A DNA stretch of 8,656 nucleotides, taken from NCBI GenBank assembly GCA_000980735.1, contig LBFQ01000016.1, forward strand, positions 9,530-18,185, in the 5' to 3' direction. Made by a program: the position numbers and the translations under genes. The stretch is from Candidatus Caldipriscus sp. T1.2 (GTDB taxonomy: Bacteria; Hydrothermota; Hydrothermia; LBFQ01). Within the stretch, counting starts at the first letter, position 1, and the number at the start of each line of letters is the position of its first letter. Shown here one piece after another: positions 1 through 5,884 of this stretch. Below the pieces are notes generated by a model that saw nothing but the letters and a program-made list of their open reading frames with translations, had not been told where the DNA came from and did no database searches.

Positions 1-14
1 TCTAGAGGATCCCC
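1..14. other. Cloning-vector polylinker remnant
   Basis: The bases tctagaggatcccc contain an XbaI site, a BamHI site and the left half of a SmaI site, in the order found in the pUC18/19 polylinker. They end exactly where a SmaI cut (CCC/GGG) would accept a blunt insert. Native sequence therefore probably starts at about base 15. The boundary could be off by a base or two. Confidence 0.85.
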
Positions 15-15
15 T

Positions 16-117
16 CCACTAAAACTCAAGTTTGAACCCTCAAAACCCTTGCCCGAAGATCTAAAGGAGGAATTCGCATACGTTCTGGAAACATACAAAA
101 ATTATGTATCAAGATAG
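16..117 (+). CDS. C-terminal fragment of an unidentified protein (5' truncated)
   Basis: An open frame enters from the cloning junction and runs 33 codons to a TAG at 115-117, beginning PLKLKFEPSKPLPEDL and ending YKNYVSR. It overlaps the start of the phosphatidyltransferase gene by 14 bases, which suggests translational coupling and a shared transcript. The fragment is charged and probably helical, with no membrane segment or catalytic motif. The family cannot be identified from so little. Inositol-3-phosphate synthase is a plausible guess only because such genes can sit next to this type of phosphatidyltransferase; the residues do not prove it. An apparently strong ribosome-binding motif at 63-71 lies within this coding stretch. 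Confidence 0.6.
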   Translation, partial: PLKLKFEPSKPLPEDLKEEFAYVLETYKNYVSR

Positions 118-688
118 GCATAGGATCATCCTAAAACCTCTTGCAGAATTTCTGGCAAAAATGGGTATCCATCCGAACTTTATAACCCTGTTTTCCTTCC
201 TCATCACCTCCTCCGGCGTAATTTGGATCCTTTTAAAGAAGCCTTTAATAGCCCTTCTATGGTTCCTTTTAAGCGCCCCTTTGGATGCGGTGGATGGGTA
301 TGTCGCCAGGATCTCCGGAAAGGTTTCAAGGTTCGGAGCCTTTTTAGATTCCAACCTTGACAGGATAACGGATTCCCTGTTGTTTTTATCTTTAATATTC
401 GTCTTTGGTGAAGATCCATTCTCCTTTTTCTTTCTATCTTTGTCCCTCGTTTCCGCATACCTTATAAGCTACATGAGGGCGAGGGTTGAGGGGCTTGGGG
501 AAAATCTCATGGAAGGGCTTATGAGTAGGTATCCAAGGTTCGTCGGATTTTTGATCTTGCTTCTTGTTTGGGGGATTTTTGGTGAGATTTGGTTTAAGTT
601 CCTTCTACCCGTATATTCTATTTTGCTCGTAATAACGGTTTTCCAGAGGTTTATCTTGGCTTACAGGAAGTTGAAGGACCACCTTTAA
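104..688 (+). CDS. CDP-alcohol phosphatidyltransferase, possibly phosphatidylinositol-phosphate synthase type
   Basis: This 194-residue integral membrane enzyme should transfer a phosphatidyl group from a CDP-linked lipid to an alcohol in the cytoplasmic membrane. The full family signature D-x2-D-G-x2-A-R-x8-G-x3-D-x3-D is present: D61, D64, G65, A68, R69, G78, D82 and D86, the metal- and CDP-binding residues. Hydrophobic segments lie around 27-60, 90-101, 107-121, 147-160 and 164-183. The SYMRARVEGLG stretch at 122-132 resembles the SY-x-x-AR-x-E-x-x-G region of inositol-phosphate and archaetidylinositol-phosphate synthases, so the acceptor may be inositol phosphate. That is inference; glycerol phosphate is the alternative. 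No in-frame start exists between the TAA at 62-64 and ATG 104, so ATG 104 is the first usable start. No close Shine-Dalgarno motif is visible, and the gene overlaps the upstream reading frame by 14 bases. Confidence 0.88.
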   Translation: MYQDRHRIILKPLAEFLAKMGIHPNFITLFSFLITSSGVIWILLKKPLIALLWFLLSAPLDAVDGYVARISGKVSRFGAFLDSNLDRITDSLLFLSLIFVFGEDPFSFFFLSLSLVSAYLISYMRARVEGLGENLMEGLMSRYPRFVGFLILLLVWGIFGEIWFKFLLPVYSILLVITVFQRFILAYRKLKDHL

Positions 689-693
689 ATTTT

Positions 694-747
694 ATGGGGT
701 TCAAAAAAGTAGAAAAGTTTTCCTCCTTAAAATACTTCCTATGTTAA
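694..747 (+). other. Out-of-frame N-terminal start of the secreted protein (possible frameshift at an A6 run)
   Basis: ATG 694 reads MGFKKVEKFSS and reaches a TAA at 745-747 after 17 codons. If the run of six A at 703-708 had seven, the frame would read MGFKKSRKVFLLKILPML and pass straight into the 607-residue protein. That gives a basic n-region, a hydrophobic core and a small-residue cleavage zone (LLSANTFG). The sequence shows the homopolymer and both frames. Whether the cause is a sequencing error, a real mutation or polymerase slippage is undecided. Confidence 0.55.
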
Positions 748-2564
748 GCTTAACCTTATTATCCGCGAACACTTTTGGATTTAAGGCTTTTGGTGGATAT
801 CGCCCAAACGATATATTCGGTCCGGACCCTTACGGTTATAGGGCAATAACCTCCGACGATACATCATCTTTAAGGCCCGTTTGGAGCTGGGTTGATAAAT
901 CCTCCGACCCATCTACGGTTTATCTTACCATGTCCGACGATGATATTAAAGGTCCATTTTCCATAGGCTTCACCTTCCCATATTACTGGTACTCCGTTTC
1001 AACGTTTTACATACACTCAAACGGGGCTATAAGTTTTCGGCCAAACGGTGGTTTTTGGACGCCCCATAGCAACTACATAACAAACCCTTCCCTACCCAAC
1101 GACCTAATAGTCGGGCTTGGTGCGGACCTTAACCCCACCTGCGGTGGCAGGATATATTACTGGACAAACGGGGTAGATTCCTTGGTTGTGACCTTTGATA
1201 GCGTTCCAACCTGGAGGCAGGGGACGGATTGCGAGGGCGCTCACACTTTCCAGATAATATTAACCGCGGATGGGAACATAACCTTCAATTACGGTCCCCA
1301 AGTTGGCGGGTACGATTACGGGATAGGGATGGTTAATATATCTATAGGGATAGAATCAGCAATTGGGAACCCGGGTTTAAGCATACACGAGGATGGCTCA
1401 CCCGCATCAACAAACCCTAGAAACAATTTTGCGATAAAGATCTACAGGCCCGATACAACTACATTTAGGATAGCGGATGCTTCCGCTCACTCAATATTTA
1501 CGGATAAAACCAACCACGTTTTAAACTCGGGGATCCTTATTGCATACAACAGGGAAACATCCTTTATTCCCGACGTCAGGGTGGAGAATGTTGGAACGGA
1601 TACCCTTTACAATACATGGGCCAAGCTCGTAATTAGGAGGAAATATTCAAGCACCATAGTTTATTCGGATTCCGTTTTGATACCTGTAATTCCACCCGGC
1701 GCGGTAATTTCTCAAAACCTAAGAACCATAAACTTCTCAACTTTTGCCAAGGACTTTTACACTGCCATACTAACCGTTAGGAATTCCTCGGATGCAAACT
1801 CCCTAAATAACACCCAAAACGTGGAAATAAGGCTTTACCATTGGACAAACCCCGACACCCTTTACTGGTTTAACTGGAACATCTTAACAACCGGTAATAT
1901 CCTCTTTACAAGGTGGCTGGGTTCCGGAGGGGGGTGGGCGCAGAGGTTTGACCCAAGGCACTATCCCTTTAGGATAGATTCCGTTTGGCTTGTGGTTGCG
2001 GGTTGCCAATCAACAAACCCAGCATGCACTGGACCATTAAACACTCCAATGTTCATAGCAAGGGATACGAACGGAACGGTGGGAAGATGGATATATGCGG
2101 AAACCCTTGCGGTTTCAAGGGATAGCGCAAAGATATACACCCTAAGGCCCCCAAGTCCCATAATAGTAAGCTTTCCCTTTTTCGTCGGATACATACAAGT
2201 TGATAGTCTTGGTCCCTTGGTGGGTATGGACACATCAAAGCCTTATTCAAGGCAAACCTTTGAGTCAACGGATGGGATAAACTGGGCGCCCTATAGGGAA
2301 AGCGAAGCATCCGACTTCGTTTTTGTGGTTTGGGGAAAGTCCTTAGAATCTACGGATATATCCGAAGGGAAGAATCTGCCATTTTATCTGAGGATAACAG
2401 AAAAGGAGGTAATATTGCCTTACGTTATGAGGGTTAGGATTTACACCCCAGTGGGTAGGCTAATATTTGACGGTTTCGTAGATAGGGTATCCTTTGAGAA
2501 TTATCCGAAGGGAATATACTTCGTTAAGGTGGGGGATAGGGTCATAAGGTTCATCAATAAGTGA
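741..2564 (+). CDS. Secreted beta-rich protein with T9SS-like C-terminal sorting domain; 5' end probably frameshifted
   Basis: This 607-residue protein is probably exported. Residues 1-245 are rich in Tyr, Trp, Gly and Asn, with a jelly-roll-like pattern (GFTFPYYW, then IHSNGAISF) seen in large surface proteins of FCB-type bacteria. Residues about 275-368 resemble a CARDB-type Ig-like domain (DVRVENVGTDTL, and SLNNTQNVEI near its end). Residues about 370-530 form a further beta-rich region. Residues about 545-607 (VRIYTPVGRLIF, then YPKGIYFVKVGDRVIRF) match the pattern of type IX secretion C-terminal sorting domains. No enzyme motif was recognised. Starting at ATG 741 gives only half a signal peptide, with no basic n-region and no ribosome-binding site. 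One extra A in the A6 run at 703-708 would join it to ATG 694 and restore a classic signal peptide. The stop overlaps the next start (GTGA). Confidence 0.75.
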   Translation: MLSLTLLSANTFGFKAFGGYRPNDIFGPDPYGYRAITSDDTSSLRPVWSWVDKSSDPSTVYLTMSDDDIKGPFSIGFTFPYYWYSVSTFYIHSNGAISFRPNGGFWTPHSNYITNPSLPNDLIVGLGADLNPTCGGRIYYWTNGVDSLVVTFDSVPTWRQGTDCEGAHTFQIILTADGNITFNYGPQVGGYDYGIGMVNISIGIESAIGNPGLSIHEDGSPASTNPRNNFAIKIYRPDTTTFRIADASAHSIFTDKTNHVLNSGILIAYNRETSFIPDVRVENVGTDTLYNTWAKLVIRRKYSSTIVYSDSVLIPVIPPGAVISQNLRTINFSTFAKDFYTAILTVRNSSDANSLNNTQNVEIRLYHWTNPDTLYWFNWNILTTGNILFTRWLGSGGGWAQRFDPRHYPFRIDSVWLVVAGCQSTNPACTGPLNTPMFIARDTNGTVGRWIYAETLAVSRDSAKIYTLRPPSPIIVSFPFFVGYIQVDSLGPLVGMDTSKPYSRQTFESTDGINWAPYRESEASDFVFVVWGKSLESTDISEGKNLPFYLRITEKEVILPYVMRVRIYTPVGRLIFDGFVDRVSFENYPKGIYFVKVGDRVIRFINK

Positions 2565-3391
2565 AGAGGGTTTTAGCGGTATTAACAGCATTTTTGGCGT
2601 GCAGGGATTTGGAATTTAAAAACGATGTAAAGCCCCTTTACATAAGCGCCCTGCTTGTTGTTGGTGATACAGTACAGTACATCTTCGTGGATAGGCCCAG
2701 AAAACCCGAGGAGCCCAGGGGGAAAGGGTTTAACGACGCGTACGTTGAAGTTTCAGATGGGGAAAGCACTTGGGTTTTTATGCCCGAGCTAACCGTGATA
2801 AACATCATCGGTGAATTTATACCAGCGAGGGGTAAGGATACGATCTGGCTATATAAGGCGAAATTCTCGCCGAAACCCCTGAAACTTTACAAGCTAAAAG
2901 TTATAAGGGGTAAGGATACGGTTTTAGGCCAAACCCTAACACCCGACACCTTTTCCTTTATTCTACTCAAAATAAACCCCGACAGTACCTTTTCCTTCAT
3001 CAACGACACCGTAAATTTGCCTCAAGATTCTTCTGTCTTAGCGGTGTGGAAGAAGGTTAGGGAGGGATACTTTTACTTCTGCTTCGTTTATAACCACGAT
3101 AAGAGGGATAGCCTTCTTGATTACGATCCAAACATGTACCTATTTGTCCCTGTTTTTGACAGCGCATTGGTAGGGGGAATAGGGGATAGCTTGAGGGCTT
3201 TTCTACCCTTCTACTACTATAGAGACCCTACCTTTTCTTGGGGAAGCGGGAATTACGCGGTGAAGATATGGGCTTTAAATTACGACAGGTTCAGGTGGGG
3301 GCTTTACAACGATGGTAATTTGGAGAAGGCGGAGGGGTTCTTCGGAGCTGTATCGCAAAGTGTAAGGGTTTTTCCCGTTAGGTTCAGATGA
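2561..3391 (+). CDS. Putative surface lipoprotein, function unknown
   Basis: This 276-residue protein starts at a GTG overlapping the stop of the secreted-protein gene (GTGA), so the two are probably translationally coupled. The N-terminus MKRVLAVLTAFLAC has two basic residues, a short hydrophobic core and Cys14, consistent with a lipoprotein signal peptide. The lipobox (F-L-A-C) is less canonical than L-A-G-C, so lipidation is likely but not certain. The rest is beta-rich and aromatic. The layout just after the Cys (a strand, a short turn, then NDAYVEVSDGESTWVF) recalls DUF4249-type lipoproteins of Bacteroidota, which is only a loose resemblance. No catalytic motif was seen. Its position suggests that it works with the secreted protein, perhaps as a surface partner or anchor. 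It overlaps the isomerase gene by 4 bases. Confidence 0.7.
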   Translation: MKRVLAVLTAFLACRDLEFKNDVKPLYISALLVVGDTVQYIFVDRPRKPEEPRGKGFNDAYVEVSDGESTWVFMPELTVINIIGEFIPARGKDTIWLYKAKFSPKPLKLYKLKVIRGKDTVLGQTLTPDTFSFILLKINPDSTFSFINDTVNLPQDSSVLAVWKKVREGYFYFCFVYNHDKRDSLLDYDPNMYLFVPVFDSALVGGIGDSLRAFLPFYYYRDPTFSWGSGNYAVKIWALNYDRFRWGLYNDGNLEKAEGFFGAVSQSVRVFPVRFR

Positions 3392-4371
3392 TAAACAACA
3401 TTAAGGGTTTTGTTGAGCAGTTGAATTACGAGGCGGAGGTTTTTGGGAAGGATTTTGAATATTCGGGTAAGAGGGTTTTCATATCTGGGATGGGGGGATC
3501 TGGGGCTGTGGCGGACCTCCTTTCGGATTGGCTTGATGGGGAGATTATACCAGTAAAGGGTTATAAACTGCCGGCCTTTGCGGAGAATGGGGATCTCGGG
3601 ATATTCGTATCTTATTCGGGAAATACTGAGGAGACTTTGTCGGTTTTGGATAAGGCTATAAGGAAAGGGTTAAGATGTATTTGCATATCATCGGGTGGAG
3701 CGCTTGAGGAGATAGCAAGGGATAGGGGATTATTGTTCTTGAAAGTTCCAAGTGGATTTCAACCTAGGGAAGCTTACGGGTTTTTGATCTCGGCGGTTGT
3801 CAAGGCTCTAAAGATCGTAGGTTATCTAAGCGAAGATGCTCAAAGGGAGTATTCATCAGCGGTTGGGAAACTATCCAGCTACCTTCCCGAGCTTTCTTCC
3901 GAGGATTCCAAAACATACGAGGTCGCGGGAAAGCTTTACAGGAGGATCCCCTTAATTTATTCGCAGTTTTATTCCGTTGCGGTAAGGTGGAAGAACCAAA
4001 TAAACGAGAATGCCAAGAACTTTGCACATATTTCAATATTCCCCGAGCATAACCATAACGAGATAGAAGGGTTTGAATTCCCGGATTTCTTTAAGGATAA
4101 GGCTTGGATAATCTTCCTCAGGACGGACTTTGATCATGGTAGGGTAAAGCTTAGGATGGAGGTGGTGAAGGAGATATTGAGGGAGGAGGTGGTGGGGATC
4201 TCGGAGGTATGGGCTAAGGGTGAAAGTAAGCTGGAGCAGATATTGTACCTAATATGGTTTGGGGACTTTGTGAGTTATTGGCTTGCCTTGATGAATTCCA
4301 CCGACCCTTACAGGATAGACAGGATAAATTCATTAAAGGAACGCCTTAAAATACACACTTCGGGCGGTTAG
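3388..4371 (+). CDS. Bifunctional phosphoglucose/phosphomannose isomerase
   Basis: This cytosolic 327-residue SIS-domain enzyme interconverts glucose-6-phosphate, fructose-6-phosphate and mannose-6-phosphate, linking glycolysis to mannose-containing polysaccharide precursors. Visible motifs are GMGGSG at 34-39 and SYSGNTEET at 75-83 (sugar-phosphate binding), VPSGFQPREAYG at 120-131, Glu207 in QINENAK and His223 in EHNHNEIEGFE. The 16-residue spacing of the last two matches the catalytic Glu/His pair I recall from the archaeal PGI/PMI. The C-terminal DPYRIDRINSLKERL stretch is also typical, and the length fits the family. Its ATG overlaps the lipoprotein stop (ATGA). The stop codon (4369-4371) lies inside tRNA-Val, whose first base is the third position of Ser325; the last two codons and the stop are therefore part of the tRNA. 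Confidence 0.93.
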   Translation: MINNIKGFVEQLNYEAEVFGKDFEYSGKRVFISGMGGSGAVADLLSDWLDGEIIPVKGYKLPAFAENGDLGIFVSYSGNTEETLSVLDKAIRKGLRCICISSGGALEEIARDRGLLFLKVPSGFQPREAYGFLISAVVKALKIVGYLSEDAQREYSSAVGKLSSYLPELSSEDSKTYEVAGKLYRRIPLIYSQFYSVAVRWKNQINENAKNFAHISIFPEHNHNEIEGFEFPDFFKDKAWIIFLRTDFDHGRVKLRMEVVKEILREEVVGISEVWAKGESKLEQILYLIWFGDFVSYWLALMNSTDPYRIDRINSLKERLKIHTSGG

Positions 4372-4434
4372 CTCAGCGGTGAGAGCACCGGTCTTACAAA
4401 CCGGGGGTCGGGGGTTCGAATCCTCCACCGCCCA
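4362..4434 (+). tRNA. tRNA-Val (anticodon UAC)
   Basis: The cloverleaf is complete. The acceptor stem pairs 4362-4368 (GGGCGGT) with 4427-4433 (ACCGCCC), and the discriminator is A4434. The D stem pairs GCTC 4371-4374 with GAGC 4383-4386. The anticodon stem pairs CCGGT 4388-4392 with ACCGG 4400-4404 around loop CTTACAA, with anticodon TAC at 4395-4397. The variable loop has 5 bases. The T stem pairs 4410-4414 with 4422-4426 (one G-T pair) around TTCGAAT. No CCA is encoded, so a CCA-adding enzyme is needed. The gene overlaps the end of PGI/PMI by 10 bases. Confidence 0.97.
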
Positions 4435-4435
4435 C

Positions 4436-4705
4436 TTGAAGCTTGAGGTGGATAAGAAAGCGCTGGAATTTATAAGGGAGAAAGGGGGGAGGGTTTGGAT
4501 AAAAACCGCCTGCGTTTCAAGTTGCTGTGGGATAGAGGGGTTTGAACCTCAATTTTCCTTTAAGGAAGAGGCGGGAGAATACGAAGAGTTTGAATTTGAT
4601 GGAGTTAAAATTTATATCCATAGGGGAGCTTTAAGGTTCAGGAAGCTTGCAATTTTGCTTCAGAAGGTTTTAGGATATAAGAGCTTAATTGGGTACTTCG
4701 CTTAA
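4436..4705 (+). CDS. Small CC/Se-motif (HesB-like) protein
   Basis: This 89-residue protein resembles the family annotated as CC/Se motif or HesB-like (seleno)proteins. Features are an N-terminal helix ending in IREKGGRVWI, then TACVSSCCG with Cys26, Cys30 and Cys31, an acidic middle, a VKIYIHRGALRF strand and a C-terminal LGYKSL segment. Here the family's Cys/Sec position is Cys31 (TGT), so no selenocysteine machinery is needed. A redox or metal-related role is suspected for the family but unproven. TTG 4436 is chosen because it gives MKLEVDKKALEFI, which aligns with the expected first strand; GTG 4448 is an alternative. A frame opening at GTG 4379 would begin inside tRNA-Val and is unlikely. 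The gene starts one base after the tRNA and its 3' end overlaps the convergent membrane-protein gene by 21 bases. Confidence 0.75.
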   Translation: MKLEVDKKALEFIREKGGRVWIKTACVSSCCGIEGFEPQFSFKEEAGEYEEFEFDGVKIYIHRGALRFRKLAILLQKVLGYKSLIGYFA

Positions 4706-5884
4706 CCTCTTTGATATCACCCCCACGCACACCATCAAAACCGCTATGTGGATGTAGTATATTAATGAGGATGTGGTGAGGGAGAGTATAAGAAGGGAGA
4801 TGAAAAGTAGTAGGGTGAAGAAGGCAAAATCGTATTTCATCAAGACCCCCCTAATTACGATGTAGAGGGAGTAGGAGAGCATAAGGATATAAACGCCAAA
4901 ACCGAACAACCCCATCTTCCAAAGGACGTTTATAAAGGAGTTATCAACAAAGAATAGAGCGCTTCCCTCTATCCACCTCGTTAAGATATCCATCTCCGCC
5001 CTACCGAAGGCTGGGCTTAATGAGAACCTGTTAAGGGCTAAGGAGAAATCGTAAGCCCTTATTTGGGCGGAAGGATCGGTAAGGGTTTCATGGGGGGAAA
5101 GTAAGGTTGAAAATCTTGAGAAAACGTACAGCAAAAATGCCTTTCCGAACATAAGATAACCGAAGGAGAGGCCCAAAGCTATGGTGATGGTGAAGGAGAT
5201 GAGAATAACGGAGGACTGTTTTAAAACACTTTCCCTCTTGTACCACCTATAGAAAATGAGGAGAAGGAGTATAGCAAAAACCACTATATAATTTGTCCTA
5301 TTTCCACCCAAAATTATCACCGCCACAGATAAGAGAATGGATAGGAGATAAAGGAGCCTTTTATAAAGGTTCTTCTCGTCGGATATAAGGTATAGGGAGA
5401 TCCCCAAGATAGTTGGGGTAAAGAAGGCGTTCCTGTATCCAAAGCGGAAAGTTGGATTGTACTCTTTAAACATATCAACAAGGACCTCCGAGAATATGAA
5501 GAATACTGAAAAAACGAATAGGGTCGAGATCCATCTTGACAGGACTTTAACATCCGAAAATAGCCCCAAAAAGTAAGCCAAATAGAAGTATGGGATAAAC
5601 ATGTGCTCGTTTCCAAAAATTTTCCTACCAAAAGCTAGGGCCGAAATTAGGGAAAACGTGTGGGTTAAAGCAAAGGCGATTATGAGATTACTTAATATGG
5701 GATCCGATTTTGGGAATTTTGAGTAAGCAAGGTTTAATGTGATCCCCAAAAACGTTAAAAGGAGCATAAAGTAAACTACAAGAACCGCCCTATAACCGAA
5801 GGCTTCGGATGGATGTGGGTTTATAATCCCCAAAAATAGAACGGTTAAAGGTATTAAGTTTTCAACTCGTCGTAAGTCCCCCAT
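4685..5884 (-). CDS. O-antigen polymerase/ligase-like polytopic membrane protein
   Basis: This 399-residue inner-membrane protein has about 10-12 hydrophobic segments and fits the Wzy/WaaL-type O-antigen ligase/polymerase group, which handles undecaprenyl-linked glycans. GGNRTN at 193-198 matches the short Gly/Arg/Thr motif at the start of a transmembrane segment in the family. A long soluble loop at about 255-315 contains Arg257, Gln274, Arg276 and RFSLSPAFGRAEMD. It leads into VDNSFINVLWKMGLFGFG at 313-330, the usual conserved segment that precedes the last helices. Substrate and polymerase-versus-ligase role cannot be decided from sequence. ATG 5884 lies within the last codons of the mutase gene (31-base overlap), with GGGAGGT directly against it, closer than usual for a ribosome-binding site. 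No better start was found before TTG at codon 18. Confidence 0.8.
   Translation of the reverse strand: MGDLRRVENLIPLTVLFLGIINPHPSEAFGYRAVLVVYFMLLLTFLGITLNLAYSKFPKSDPILSNLIIAFALTHTFSLISALAFGRKIFGNEHMFIPYFYLAYFLGLFSDVKVLSRWISTLFVFSVFFIFSEVLVDMFKEYNPTFRFGYRNAFFTPTILGISLYLISDEKNLYKRLLYLLSILLSVAVIILGGNRTNYIVVFAILLLLIFYRWYKRESVLKQSSVILISFTITIALGLSFGYLMFGKAFLLYVFSRFSTLLSPHETLTDPSAQIRAYDFSLALNRFSLSPAFGRAEMDILTRWIEGSALFFVDNSFINVLWKMGLFGFGVYILMLSYSLYIVIRGVLMKYDFAFFTLLLFISLLILSLTTSSLIYYIHIAVLMVCVGVISKRLSEVPN

Noticed and set aside
63..71. Strong Shine-Dalgarno-like aaaggagga
   Set aside because: It is 32 bases from ATG 104, too far to serve that start, and it codes for Lys-Glu-Glu in the truncated upstream gene.
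4379..4435. Upstream extension of the CC/Se-motif frame to a GTG at 4379
   Set aside because: These codons lie inside the tRNA-Val structure, and the peptide is translated tRNA without resemblance to the family.
4520..4531. Possible selenocysteine site in the CC/Se-motif protein
   Set aside because: Both positions of the CC motif are Cys codons (TGC TGT); there is no in-frame TGA, so no Sec decoding is needed.
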